From Protea cynaroides (lineage: Eukaryota > Streptophyta > Magnoliopsida > Proteales > Proteaceae): DNA of 64,000 bases. A model generated the notes under the pieces. That model made no database searches. It was not told the origin of the DNA and saw only the letters and a list, made by a program, of their open reading frames with translations. Positions 41,568 through 54,212 of the stretch are shown here, one piece after another. The stretch covers positions 15,994,810 through 16,058,809 of the forward strand of contig CM053276.1 in the NCBI GenBank assembly GCA_028583415.1. Direction: 5' to 3'. The translations under genes were made by a program, and so were the position numbers. Within the stretch, counting starts at the first letter, position 1. Every line of letters starts with the position of its first letter.

Positions 41568-44170
41568 GTAGGTATGTACGTTTTTCCTTCGATTTTGAGA
41601 AACCTAAGAGATTGAATTTACTTTACTTGGCAATTTTTAGACAGGGAGAAGTTTTAAACTAGATCGATGCAGATCCATTTTTATTTTGGGATGTTTCCTT
41701 GGTCCTGACGGTCCTTATACTGGGGGTGATCGAGTCCACTGGTGTTTTCTATCGAGCTCGAAAATCATTAATTAATTTCATCATTTCCGTTGTCTGTTCA
41801 ATCATATTTGTTGCGATCTAGATTTGTCAGATTCGTATGTAGGTTTCTGTTGGGTTCATTCTAGTTCAGTTTGCTTACCTCAGGGTACCCATTCTAGAAT
41901 AGCTAAGGTTTCAGTAGTTAAGGGGAGTTCGATCGGCATCAAGTCCACAGCCAATACCCGAGAGCTACTTTTGGTTCTCTCTTTCACCGTGCAATCACGT
42001 AACTACTAACCTACTTCTGCAGTATGTAGAATGTCGTCAATATTAATTGTCAGAACTGCACCCCTTCACCTGAATCTCACCTGTCCATGGAACATACAGT
42101 GGATCGGACCTTGCCCCTTTTTTTTTTTTGGTGGAAAAGAAATAGAGGGTAGAAAGGATACAGTTCTCCACTAAAATAAATTATAAAAATTCTCAAGCTT
42201 CTGATAACTAGACAACTTGGTTTAAGATATGGGTACCGAAGTTGATACGATGGCTGGGATTATGGACCATATGGTCTTCATTTTCTAATATCCATCCAAA
42301 ATGCAGATCATTGAAAAGCATCTTTTAAATCTTTAGCTTTCCGAGTGAAGTTCTTTTTCCACAATATCCCCATCTTGTGAAATTTTATCTTAATTTTAGC
42401 TGCTTCTTGCCCCAAGGTTCTGAAAATTACTGTACAATTTATATATCAGATAGTGTAGGTTCATACTTAGAATGAGTCTGTCTCTGTTGCCACTCTGGTA
42501 GGATGGTTCAGATTTCAAATTTGAAATGCCATGCTTTACAATAAATCAGAATGTATTGTTGAACACTTGTGGTTCATGGTGCTCCTTGTGGCAATCTTAG
42601 CATTCTGTTTGCATGTTCTTGTTATTCTTTCTAAGCCTTTATATTTTGTCCGATTTTTTGAGAATTGATAATTAATAAAAGTACAATATCAACATTGAAA
42701 TTTTATATTACAATGAGGAGAATGTATAATTACTCGATTTTCCATGAAGTATCCATTTTGATTATCTTAGATAAGGCTTATTTGAGGCAAGTGGATTTGA
42801 GTATCCCATGCCAGTTTTAAATTCATGCATTTTTTCTATATGGGTATGGTGGTTGGTGAGTACGTTCAATTATTCAAAGTATATAGGCCTTAGTGACCCA
42901 ATCCTTCACATACAGTTGGTGCTTCCACTCTCAAACATTAAATTCACGCTCTTTGAGTGAGATTGCATACAACCTCGAGTTCAAATATTCAGAGGGTGCT
43001 CTAAAGAAAACACTCTTATCGGTTAAGAGTATGCTTGAAGTAAAACGAAATATTGACTTAGTTGGATAATTCTGAACTTAAAGATCTTATTCGATCAAAC
43101 ATTGAGGATGTTTCTGTTGTTCCCCATCCTATTTTTTTGTTTTTCAATTCATGTAGCTTTGAGTCCATGCATATGTGCATCTATGCATCCATATAAACAG
43201 AATCAGAGGCCGCTCTCAACTTTTGATTATATTTAATTTTAGGCATGGATTCATTTTTTCCATTCTCCTTCAGTTGATCAGGTAACTTGACTCCCTAAAT
43301 TTGTATGTGAAACAGTTTCCTTAAGTAAATAAGAAGTCCTAAGGACTGATTTTAATTTAATGTAAAACATATTAAATTTTCTAAAATTTTTTATGGAATT
43401 TTCAGCGGGCTTCCTACTTAATGCTTGATGATAAATGGAATGCATTGAAATATGACTATGGGGATCTGTAATAAAACAGTTTGAGATACAGTAAATAGTA
43501 AAATTGCCCAGTAAACCAACACAACCATGTCTTAGAGAAGAACTCCTTAAATGAGTAAACAATCATTTTGACCTCAAAGCAGCAGTAGGCTTTTGAAGAC
43601 TTGAAAGAGCTTTAAGTTAGTTTTGGCGTGATGTTTGGCTGAAGGTTGTTATAAATGGCCTGAGCCTTTGAATGAAAAGAAACTCTTTTTAGACATACTG
43701 CATGAGTCCCTGGGGGCTGGGTCCATGTTTTTTCAGTTTACTGAGTCAGGCACTTGGCTTGTGTTAGCCTTTTAGGTTTTGTCTTGTCTGTATCCATGTG
43801 ATAGTGTTCTGAATAACCATTTGAAATCCCCATTTACAAGGAAATTTAATGCTGTGTTTGCAAACCTTGGTTTTTTGTTTTTTACTTTGCCACCTAAAGA
43901 ATGAATCATAGATTGTTCAGTCATACAGAATGCAAGATCTTGGTTTTTTGTTTTTTACTTGCCATCTAAAAAATGAATCATACATTGTTCAGTCACACAG
44001 AATGCATTAATAATTTGACTCAATCGCAAACTAATAATATTTGTTCTGATAAAGTTATTCAAACATAAAGCTAGCTGATTCCTGATACCTTACCAATGCT
44101 ACAGGAAAACTGGCTTCTTGAAAGAAGAGTGTGATTAGAGATTTTATTGGCAACAAAGTTGAATCTTGCC

Positions 44171-44369
44171 ATGAAAACTGCTGGGAAGCAAAGGAGAAAT
44201 AAGGATAAGGCTTCACTAAAGAGAACTACTACTATAGGCAATAGTTCCTCTAGAGGCAAAACATCTGCAAAGAGAACTGGTCAGCAGCAGTGCAAATCTG
44301 CACATGAGATGTGCCATCTGAGTGGTATTGTTTTCCAGTTCTTTAACTTTGCTAAGCTTTTGTTGGAAC

Positions 44370-44418
<49 letters not shown>

Positions 44419-47130
44419 AAACTGATATGTTAGTCATGCTAATGGATTCACTGTGTTCAACATCTCATTTGAGGACCATGCTTTAGCTTAACTTGAACAC
44501 ACATTTGCCATGTTCTGACTTGCCTTTATGAGGCTTAGATATATTTGGCATCAGGTGGCTTATTTATGTAAAGAGATTCTAAATTATTTTATATTGCCTA
44601 ACTTTGTATTGATTCTCTTTTTAGGGAAAAATGAGTGTAGTTTGGCAGGAAAAGATGAAGACCTTGTGTCTTCTAAAACAACTCAAGCATTAGGTCAGCC
44701 GTCTCCGGACAAAGTAAGTATTTCAGAAGCAACAAATAATGTGCCTGAGCAAGGACAGACACTAAAACCTTCTGTGAAGTTCAAGGTCCAGCTTTTCCCA
44801 ATAGATGAACTCACTCGCTTAGGACTGGAAAAGGTAAAGACAAGAGCATAACTATGAATAGAATGTCTAAACAATTTTATACTTATAAACAATTACTTTT
44901 AGAAGTAGTGTTGTAGGCAATACTTATGTCATTTTATTACACATTTTATAGGATGGCTATAATCCACACTTGGAGCTTACTTTAAAAGCTCAAAAAAAGA
45001 TACACTCAGTGATGAAGCATCTCAATAAGAAATGGGGAAGTTCAAGCATAGCAGTGGGGGACCTCATGCTTTTCCCAGACAGCATTAGGCTGGAAAATCT
45101 AGCTGTGTCCAAAAGATGGACTTTGAAGGACGTTGATAGTAGTGCAGCAGATGTATATACAGTAATTGGCAAGCCTTCCATTTTCCGCTTGAGGTCTGAA
45201 GTTTATTTTATTGTGATTTATGATCACAAAAACTATTTTGATCAACTAGCTGACTTGGTCTCTGTTCAAGGTATGGCTGGTTCTCTAATTTAGAGCCTGA
45301 AAACCTTCGGTTACATCTTATCTCCAGCAGCTTTGAGGATTGTTTACGATCTGACAGCATTCAAAAAGGCTTTAGTAAGAATGTGAACACCATGGAAGGA
45401 GAAACACAAGTATGTAAGGTAATAAAACAAATGCACTTGTGCCAATGATATGCTAAATGATTGGGGGTTGAGTCCATGCACTGTATAGAGCAATTGATTC
45501 TATGATTTTTTTAGCAGCTGCTTCTCAACTTATTTTGCAGCTTGGTTATAATTATTCATACAATGTATACCCAGGATGATATGAGAACAAACAAGGGAGT
45601 CACATTATCATCACTAGCATGGGCTGATAGTCTCACAAACATTAGCATTGGAGGTCTGCTGTCAGAAGCATCCCTGCAGAGTAACGCCGATTGTTGTGAT
45701 CCGGTGCCTATTGGGAATGATTTGTGCATGCAGCAAGTTGCATTCAGCTCTGATTCATTTGATGTTGCTATTTCAAATCTTATACGTGGACGTGCTCAAG
45801 GCCTGAGGCTGTCCTCTAATGGATCTCATTCATCCCTCTTGGATGCAGAAGAAACATGCCATGCATTTTCATTTCAAAAGTTGTATTCAGGAAGTGCTCC
45901 TGCTGGATCTTGCAATCAGGATGGTAACTTCAAGTCATTCAAAATCTCCAATTTGATTGAGGTTTGCCACTGGTCATTTCATTTATGATTATTACTGTTG
46001 CTAATAGGGACCATTTCTATGGGCCAAATTGAGTAGCTGAGAACTGGAGGATTTACTTGTTCCAATGCTGTTTGATGACCCATGATATTTGAACCGTTAG
46101 ATGGTTTGGGGCACTTTCAGTCTTGGAAATGCTTAACTTTATTACTGCAGTTTGTCATATTGTTCTATTTAGGGGTGGCTTTGAGTTGGTTGGGTTGACC
46201 CAAGGTTAACAACTAAACAACCAACAATCTTTCTATTAGGAGGGTTCAAAACAATTAAATGTAAAAGCAGATACAGGAGAAGCGATATTTATGTGTTGGG
46301 TGGGTAGGTTCATGATATGGCTATTCTTTAATCTGTAGAATATTTCCTGCTCCTCAAATTAAAAGGTAGGTTTCAGTTCAAATAAGCTGAACCTAAGTTA
46401 CTTCTCTAAAATACTGGTCCATGGAGTTTACGTGTGGGGATGAGAACAAAATCTCCACTCTGGTCTTCTAGGCCAGATATCAACCCTATTGAATGATCCT
46501 AACCATCTAATATCCTTACAATCCTGGACTCCTCCATTCTGAATTTTGACTGCTTTAAGTGTCACAGGGATTGCTACGATGGTTGGATCACTTGAGCCCA
46601 CAATAGTATTTGGTTTGTGCTGTCCGCCGCTGTAGTGCTACTTACCGAGCTACTGTTGATTGGTCTTCAGGGTCTATTTGTCTACCTTTTTGGCACTTCA
46701 ATTTTTACTGAAAAAGTGGCTGAGCTTGCTCTGAAAGGTGTTTTTGCAGGTGGGATACCAAGCTGAACCTAGCCGGGAACTTGCTCTACAAGCACCAAAG
46801 GATGACTTGCTACCTCAGACACAAAGAGTAAACAATGTTGAAATCAGCCTTGGGCTGGCAGACATCAAATGGGTACTTAATATTCAACTTCTTAACAAAA
46901 TTAGTTCTCTGCTGAAGTTAAAGTTGACGTTTGACAGTAAATCTGATTACATATTCATAATCACTTGACTGCAGACTGATTCTTTGGGGCCCTTTGACCT
47001 GGGTTTATCATCTTCTCAGCAGCTCATCAGTGGGGATACTGTTAGCCTAAGTGGTTTCATTGGCAGTAGTCTTGATGCATTCCAAAACTGCTCATTCTTT
47101 TCAAGAGATGGGAAGGTTCCTTCAACTTGA
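44171..47130 (+). CDS. TKI1: TSL-kinase interacting protein 1-like; seven coding exons
   Basis: Exons: 44171-44324, 44625-44833, 44952-45193, 45271-45418, 45575-45961, 46750-46872 and 46975-47130. All junctions are GT-AG and in phase; together they give 472 residues. The N-terminus MKTAGKQRRNKDKASLKR is basic, suggesting nuclear targeting. The conserved core includes VKFKVQLFPIDELTRLGLEK, NPHLELTLKAQKKI, HLNKKWGSSSIAVGDLMLFP, RWTLKD, ADVYTVIGKPSIFRLRYGWF, then WADSLTNISIGGLLSEASLQ, GSHSSLLDAEETCHAF and, near the end, LGLADIKWTDSLGPFDLGL. These match the TKI1 family, first found as a partner and substrate of the TOUSLED kinase. The SANT/Myb-like domain I recall from Arabidopsis TKI1 is not in these exons. 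Acceptor 45575 was chosen over 45541 because the latter brings an early stop. A CT repeat lies in intron 1. Confidence 0.8.
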
Positions 47131-48778
47131 AAATATCCTGATATTGTAAAGAACGAGAACAAGTGAACTTTCTCATGTATTTTGGCACACGACTGGGATA
47201 AATCTTGTACTGCATTCTTTTGTGCAAATCGTTCCAAAATCAAAGGAAAAAGGAGGTGAATATTTTCAATAACAAGAACTTTTAACCTAGTTGTGCAGTT
47301 CCTTGGCAGAATAAGTGAGTTCTACAGTTGGCAAAGTAAATTGGAGATTATTAGGAATGGTCCGTTTTTCGAAAGATACTTTTCAAGCATGGTCATCCAT
47401 TACATGAGGATAATTAGAGGAAACTTAGTTAACCAAATGAGCAGGGTGAACATGTGCAGGTCTGTTAGGACTACCATGGTTCTGTACTAGCAGTTTTTTC
47501 TGGTTGGCAGACTCAAATTTATTGACAGGTATGCTCCACCCTCATGTACTTATGTGCAGATTTTGAATTCAATTAACCTTTGTTACTTCAAAATAAAGAA
47601 AACGATTCTAAAGTACAAATTATAAAATAAAATATAGAAAATGTGTAATGAAGCTGTACGGCTGAATTAGGGACTCAAATTTAGCACCTGAATTATACAT
47701 GTGTCCTCTCTGCATTCAATGGTTCAATTGTCCTAGGTACTATGAAATGGTAAAAGGTTGGTTGAATGGTCATTCACCTAGTTTGGTTAGATGACATCCC
47801 AAGTTTTGCTACATGTTGATGGATGATGTTTGCAATTCCATTTGTCAAATATTTAGGAGATGGTTTGGATTGATCACATATCAAATTTATGATTTAAATA
47901 TAATTATTCACTCTCCCTTGTATGTTAACATAACCTGTTCATTGTCCATGCTCTCATTAAACTGCCGGTTGATTCATGATTTCTCAGTTTAAGGATGCTT
48001 AGCTAAAGAAAACCATGTTTGATGTTTAAAATCATGATGATATCGCATATTGTCTGTTTTTTGGGTAATAAGCTAAAAAGAATCAAGAGATTCTGTCGAC
48101 AAAGTAAGATTGAGAGATTCTAACCATTGAACTGGGATCTTGCCTGGTTTGTAGCAACTGAAAGAAAGAAAAAGAAATTCCATTGCCTAATTAATGTCTA
48201 GGAGAGGAAGATTCTTAACTGTAGTGGCATGAACTGTACTCACTTCTAACTTCTGAGCTGTTGGGCCTAAACCCAAGTATCCAGTGGCTCAGACCATGTG
48301 GGTTCTCAACTTGTAAATACAACGAGTTAGTGAACCGAGTCAAGGGATTGATCCTACTGCAATTCAAACAAGAACGAGTTTAAACTTCACAGCAATGGCA
48401 TGAACTGTGCTCACTTCTGATTTCTAAGCTGCTTGGGCATAATCCAATTTCCAAGGGCTCAGATCAATTAGGTTCTTAACTCACTTCTGATTTCTGAGCA
48501 TTTGGGCTTAATCAAAGAATTCAAGGGCTCACATCAAGGGCGTTCTTTACTCATAAACACAAAGAGATGGAAGATGGAACATAAAAAACTCTTCACCATT
48601 TTTATCTCCAAATCCCACCATCCCAGTTTGCATTACAGGAGTGTTTTAGACTTTTGATACAAAATAATCAGGGAGGAAAACCATGACGATCATCAAACAG
48701 AAGATCAAGACACATGGAGGTGCTGTGTTTGCTGCAGTAGAAGAAGCTAGCTTTGTATACAACGATTACAGTGGAGTA
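47131..48778. other. Convergent spacer between TKI1-like and DUF3511 genes
   Basis: Holds both 3' flanks. 48226-48560 has three imperfect copies of a unit containing CTCACTTCTGATTTCTGAGC and GGGCTCAGATCA (starts near 48238, 48409 and 48480). No coding region is supported. Confidence 0.6.
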
Positions 48779-49030
48779 TCACACACCATAACGGATGTCA
48801 GTGAACTTGGTTTTGATCCATTTGAAGCTGTTGCGTACAGAGGATTTGAGCTTACCTTCCGCAGTGAAGACGTTGTAAGAAGCCACTCTTTTCTTCCTCT
48901 TCAGCTCCGGATCGCTTGACTTGTTTGAAGGACCATTGAAGTTGTATGACTTGGCCCTGTCCTCTAATCCAAACCCAGCTCCATTGTAAGAAGATGAATA
49001 CTCTGGGTACGATCTGCACTTCTCCATCAA
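48779..49030 (-). CDS. DUF3511 family protein
   Basis: A single-exon minus-strand frame of 83 residues, MMEKCRSYPEYSSSYNGAGF and onward. The C-terminal half carries the family signature, a basic stretch LKRKKRVASYNVFTAEGKLK followed by NSFKWIKTKFTDIRYGV. DUF3511 proteins are small, plant-specific and without an assigned biochemical role; the usual length is 80-120 residues, so this is complete. The TATA box at 49094-49087 gives a short leader. The plus-strand frame 48683-48919 over the same bases is a shadow. The N-terminus is Ser/Tyr-rich and unstructured by eye. Confidence 0.87.
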   Translation of the reverse strand: MMEKCRSYPEYSSSYNGAGFGLEDRAKSYNFNGPSNKSSDPELKRKKRVASYNVFTAEGKLKSSVRNSFKWIKTKFTDIRYGV

Positions 49031-49086
49031 TTGAACTAAGACAATGAGGTTTCTCTGCTCAGGGGGAGGATTAGCTTCTGGTGTCC

Positions 49087-49094
49087 TTTATATA
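49087..49094 (-). promoter_or_regulatory. TATA box of the DUF3511 gene
   Basis: Minus strand CTATATAAAGG, about 57 bases before the ATG at 49030, so the 5' UTR would be about 25-30 bases. Confidence 0.72.
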
Positions 49095-49350
49095 GAAAGA
49101 GAAGGGCGCACTGAAGACATTGATTTGATGGAAGAATGACGATGGATGGCTGATGGTGGTAACGATAAGTTAGTACTAAAGTAGCAATAGAAAGAACCTT
49201 ATTTTGATTAGGACTGAAGGAAGAGAACTGAGAGAGCTTGGAGGAGAGAGAACAGTGGCATGTGAGATGTTGGAGCTTGAGAGAGCTTTACCTTGGGCAA
49301 CTATGGACAATATGACATGAGAGAAATCATAATTCATTGGAAATATGAGC

Positions 49351-49389
<39 letters not shown>

Positions 49390-50850
49390 GACCGAACGGG
49401 GTGGAAGGAGATGTTCCATGGGAAAAATTGATTTCACGTGGACGTGGGTGGAGGGGATTATGGGGGGGAAGAGGGCCAGGGTAGCTTCTGTGGTGGGATC
49501 CTATCCAGCATTCAAGTGGGCAAGCTGTCGTATGCATGCGCAGTTTGGTGATATAATTATTTAGAGTAGGAAAAGAGAGATTTTGAGTGGAAAGGCCCAA
49601 GGACGCCAACCAAACAATGTCAAGTGGGATTTGTTGACGTGATTGATGAGGGATATATTGTGAGAATAATTCAGTTGTATGTACTTGTATGAGTATATTT
49701 TTTTTGGGATTCTATCACTATCAATATCTAATAGGTCCCAAACTATAGAGATGGGTCTCATATCACATCAATGGTGATAAGATTTTATGAGGAGTACGTG
49801 TACATGCATATGTAATTGATCCAAACTCTATATTGTTGGGGTTATAACATGAGTTTGTAAGTTGATTTTGGAGAACCATTGAAAATTGGTAAAAAAAAAA
49901 ATTTAGAATTATATGAATATTTCAATAAGTACAATAGCATAAAGATGATTATTGTAATTCTATTCTCCATTGATAATGAAACAAATTTTATATCATTATG
50001 AAAGTAAATAAAAAAATCTTGATTAATTAAATCTTATAAATCTTTGCAATGTATGATTATTATTTTTTTATCTTTTTACAATCGTGTTTATGATTGTATT
50101 TCTACATATAAAGGAGAGAGAGAGAGATGGGCGTCTGTAAGCTGGTGGACACTTGTGGGAGTGACATTGAGAGATGGCCAACTCCACTTTATTTGAAAAG
50201 CATATGGCACCTCTGCTTTAGCTTTTATCAGTTTGTCTTCTTTTTAATGTTGCATTGTGGGGTGAGATAAGAGGGTTCGTGGTGGGTTTTCTTACTACTT
50301 TCATTGAAGTCATTAGAATGAAAGGTTATCTTTGAACCCATGCCACCACCACATGATCAGGAACTCTCTAGGGTTGGAATCAAAACATACCACTTTTTTT
50401 CATTCATGCAGAAGGTGAATAACATGAAGCAATGATATTATAGATGACTGACTCCCGGCTGTCAATTTTAGAGAGAGAAAAGTAGATTCTTTGTAAAAAG
50501 ATAGTCCCAGGATCCATGGTTTCATATGGAAAAAAATCCTCTCATATTGGTCAATTTTTAGGACACGTTGAATAAACTCTAACTATGTGATCATAATCAT
50601 AAGAATGCCAATGACACAAGAGGATTTAGATCCGCTCCATTTATATGCAATATTAATTAGTTTACAATTCGCAACTGTAACTAAACATTCCCTTGCATCA
50701 GTTACTAATTAGTCTACAGTTCACATCGATTACTAAATAATCTATAGCTTTCTTTTTACATTTTGGAGTCTCTATAGCTTTCTTTTTATATTTTGGAGTC
50801 TTTCTCTTTGCTTATTAGATCGAATTTTTGAGATAAAAATTTTAGAGTAA

Positions 50851-51135
50851 GGCTCTCTTTGGTTTGTATTATATAATGTATTATGTAATACATTATAAAA
50901 TTTGTGATTGTTTGACATGATTTATAATGTCTGTTTATAATTAAAATAAATAGATATAATGCATAATCTATAAATAGGTTATTAGTTGTTTATCGTTATA
51001 ATCTATTTCTCATTATATAATATATTATATTTAGTGGTACCAAATAGTCATTATTTATTACTCAAAATCTATTATCATAATTGATTTATTACAAATAACT
51101 CATAATACATTATATAATACAAATCAAAAAAAACC
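50851..51135 (+). mobile_element. PIF/Harbinger-like MITE, copy 1
   Basis: 285 bases with inverted ends (GGCTCTCTTTGGTTTGTATT against GGTTTTTTTTGATTTGTATT) and TAA on both sides (50848-50850 and 51136-51138). AT-rich, no coding capacity. Confidence 0.85.
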
Positions 51136-52082
51136 TAAGCTTCATGAATCAAAACAGATAATCTTTTTTTTTATTTATTTATTTTTTCCATAGAGAATCT
51201 ACTGCCAGGAAGTGGAACTGGAAAAGATGTATTCAGCAATGGGCATCAAATCTCACCTTTGATTCAGATGTTCCTGAATCAGAGACATCAATCATTGGAT
51301 CTGACTCAAAAGTTGGAACTGCAAAGCTTTAGAACTTTGGTAACTAGATAAGAATTTCTAGCATGAAACTGACATGCTAATGTGCCATGCATGGCCTCAT
51401 CCTAATGTCATCTCTCTTTGGGGTTGAAATCGTTTTTAATTATTGGAAACTTTAATCGTCCATTCAGCGGTTGCAGTTAATCAGACATATCTATCGATGT
51501 ATCGATAGATGCACCCAGTTAACTTCAATCACTGGATTGATGATTGGAACCTCCAATAATTGAAGATGAATTGAACTCTGTCCTTAGACATCTTCATCCT
51601 GTCGAAAAAACCTCACAGGTGCTGAGTGGGACCAACGGATCCACTGCCATAATCCTTGCGTTTTCAAAATCTTTACTACATTAAATAATTTTTGAAAATT
51701 AGTGAGTTGACGTGGCTAATTCTTTTTCTACAGTGTTCTGAGTGTAACATGTCAATCCTCTTGCCTCCCCACTACCAAAAAATATAAAAATAAAAAGCCA
51801 CTAACTCCAGAATTTGGATCTTTTCCGGTACTGTTTTGTCGACCGGAGGTTATTCGATGTGTATATTAATACATTGGCATAAGCATCAATTGATCTTCAA
51901 CTATCGGATTTATATTGGAGAAAATCTTTTTCCAGCAGTATTTGCCCTTTCCCTTCTCTCTTAGTTCCATGGTTAAATGAATCTGGTTGACATCAAAGGA
52001 ATCAATCGATTCGATTATGATGGATTTCCAAACTACTCTTTTGAATTGATCTTGAATGCACTCAGATTTTTTTAGCATTATC

Positions 52083-52310
52083 TTTTTTTGTCAATCAATA
52101 AAAAAATTTTGTTGTTAACATCGGGTATCCAAACTTTTGGCCTAATTAATCCCGCAAGCCTATACTGACCCTAAAACAGTATGGATCGGGTCATTTCAGG
52201 GTTGAATGAGAACTATTCCACTTGCACCCATAGCAAAAAAGAAAGAACATTTAACTTCGCCGTCTTCCTGAGGTGTAGGTTCTTTGCCCACTCAGCTACC
52301 CCCTTGGGAT
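52083..52310 (-). repeat. tRNA-derived SINE-like element
   Basis: The minus strand starts near CCCAAGGGGGTAGCTGAGTGG, resembling a polymerase III A box. The body ends in a T-rich tract at about 52110-52083. The B box is weak, so this is tentative. Confidence 0.4.
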
Positions 52311-52594
52311 TCAATGAAAATTAAAACACTAGTAAAATAAATTTACAAGCTTTTTGAATAAAAAAATCTAAATTTTTTTATATCTTTACTCTTCTTCCCG
52401 ATTGATTGTCCAGGGTTCTGAATTTTCATCGGTTCCAAATGAACTCTGATGATAAACCTTGTTCAGTTCATTGCAAAATGTTGCCAGCTATTATATCATT
52501 ATTGGGGTGACCAATTTTTCCTATCCTATGAAAAAGCTGTCTGATTTTCACATAATTCCATGATTAATTAAACGAGTTTATATTTTGGCTCTTA

Positions 52595-52902
52595 GGCTCT
52601 CTTTGGTTTGTATTATATAATGTATTATGAGTTATTTGTAATAAATCAATTATGATAATAGATTATGAGTAATAAATAATAACCGTTTGGTACCACTAAA
52701 CATAATGTATTATATAATGAAAAATATAAACAATCACCTAATAGACTATTCTAATAATAATAAACAGTTACTCACCTATTTGTAGATAATGAATTATATT
52801 GATTTATTTTAATTATAAATAAACATTATAAATTATACCAAACAATTATAAATTTTATAATATATTATATAATACATTATATAATACAAACCAAAGAGAA
52901 CC
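52595..52902 (-). mobile_element. PIF/Harbinger-like MITE, copy 2
   Basis: 308 bases, same ends as copy 1, TTA on both sides (52592-52594 and 52903-52905). Internal sequence matches copy 1 in inverted orientation. Confidence 0.85.
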
Positions 52903-52905
52903 TTA

Positions 52906-53178
52906 GTTGACATAAGTTTATATTTATATTTATGAGTTATTTATAAGAAATTATTTATGAAAATATGTTAGGAATCATAAATAATAATCGCTTAATATCA
53001 TTAGACCTAAAAAAATAATAATAGATTATCACAATTATGATAAACATCAACCTATTTATAGATTTTAGATTAAATCAAATTATTTTAAATATAAATAGGG
53101 GCTATAAATCATACCAAACAACTTCATGTGTCATAATGTATTATATAATTATTTCTATAATACATACCAAAGAGATCC
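52906..53178 (-). mobile_element. PIF/Harbinger-like MITE, copy 3, left end lost
   Basis: Directly abuts copy 2. The right end CCAAAGAGATCC is followed by TAA (53179-53181). The left terminal repeat is missing or very diverged. Confidence 0.7.
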
Positions 53179-53335
53179 TAAGTTAAGAGAGACAGATCTA
53201 AATACTAGTGGAGTATTTTAGAATCTTAATGTTAGCAAGGAAAATAAGAATAGAAGGACGGACCGTAATCAATCACTAGAAGAGAGAGAGAGGGAGAGAG
53301 AGAGAGAGAGAGAGAGACAAATCCGAATATCAAGG

Positions 53336-53555
53336 GGATTCAAATCCTCTCCTCCAAGAGTTTCTGGAGGAGAGGTGGCGCCCCTATTGGATGGACAACA
53401 CCTGAGAACTCAGGTGAATCCGAGCCCTCTATCTGAACCGACAGGGGGTGTTAGCTCAGATGAAAGGTTTGGATTCACCCGAACCCCAGGTGTCGCCCAT
53501 CCAATAGGGGCGCCACCTCTCCTCTCGAAACTCTTAAAAGAGAGGAAGTGGATCC
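53336..53555. mobile_element. Foldback MITE, Mutator-type, copy 2
   Basis: 220 bases, near-palindromic (GGATTCAAATCCTCTCC against AGAGAGGAAGTGGATCC; GGAGAGGTGGCGCCCCTATT pairs with the opposite arm). Perfect 9-bp flanking repeat ATATCAAGG (53327-53335 and 53556-53564). Confidence 0.88.
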
Positions 53556-53870
53556 ATATCAAGGAGAGAAAGAGAGAGAGTGCACACAGCTTTTCCCTTT
53601 TAAGTTAAAAGGGAATCAAATTCATGCCATCCACTTAATCAGTCCCTGTTGGCTACAAAATCATTTGAAACCCTTTCTTTTAAGGATTCAAATCCTGTGT
53701 CTAGCCTTGATCCAATAGTGGGAGTTCACTTGATGCGCATACTAATACATCATTATGTGACGTCTGATGAACTTCAGCCATTGAATCACAATTGATTGGA
53801 CTGAATAACATGAGACCATTTTTTTTCTTTCTTTAAGGAGGTCACTTCTTTATATCACTACAGAATAACG

Positions 53871-54212
53871 AATGATCCGTTTGGTCGTAAAGAAAGTAAA
53901 GAGAAAGGAAATGATAAGATCAAATCAATAATAAAGTCAAAATTCGATATACATTACTACAAATGATGATGTAACTAACTCCAAAATATATCAAATTTAG
54001 TTAGTAAATTTCATTTTAATTACTTAACAATCATTTTACTTAAATTTCATATTGAAAAAATGCATTTACGAATATGATAAGAATTTTGGGTGAGTTACAT
54101 ACAATCAAGATTACAAAGCCTTTTTTTTTCTTTTTTTCTTTTTTTTTATTCTATTTAGAAATGATTTAACTTCTTTTCACCAACATTTTTACTTGCAATC
54201 AAACAGAACCAA
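53871..54212. repeat. MITE-like repeat related to 33740-34085
   Basis: Shares ACTAACTCCAAAA, AATTTAGTTAGTAAATTT-like and AATCA-GATTACAAA segments with the copy at 33.8 kb. Ends CCGTTTGGTCGTAAAG and TTACTTGCAATCAAACAGA are partly complementary. I did not find a clean target duplication. Confidence 0.5.

Noticed and set aside
48683..48919. 78-codon plus-strand frame
   Set aside because: Antisense shadow of the DUF3511 gene, which has the family signature and a TATA box on the minus strand.
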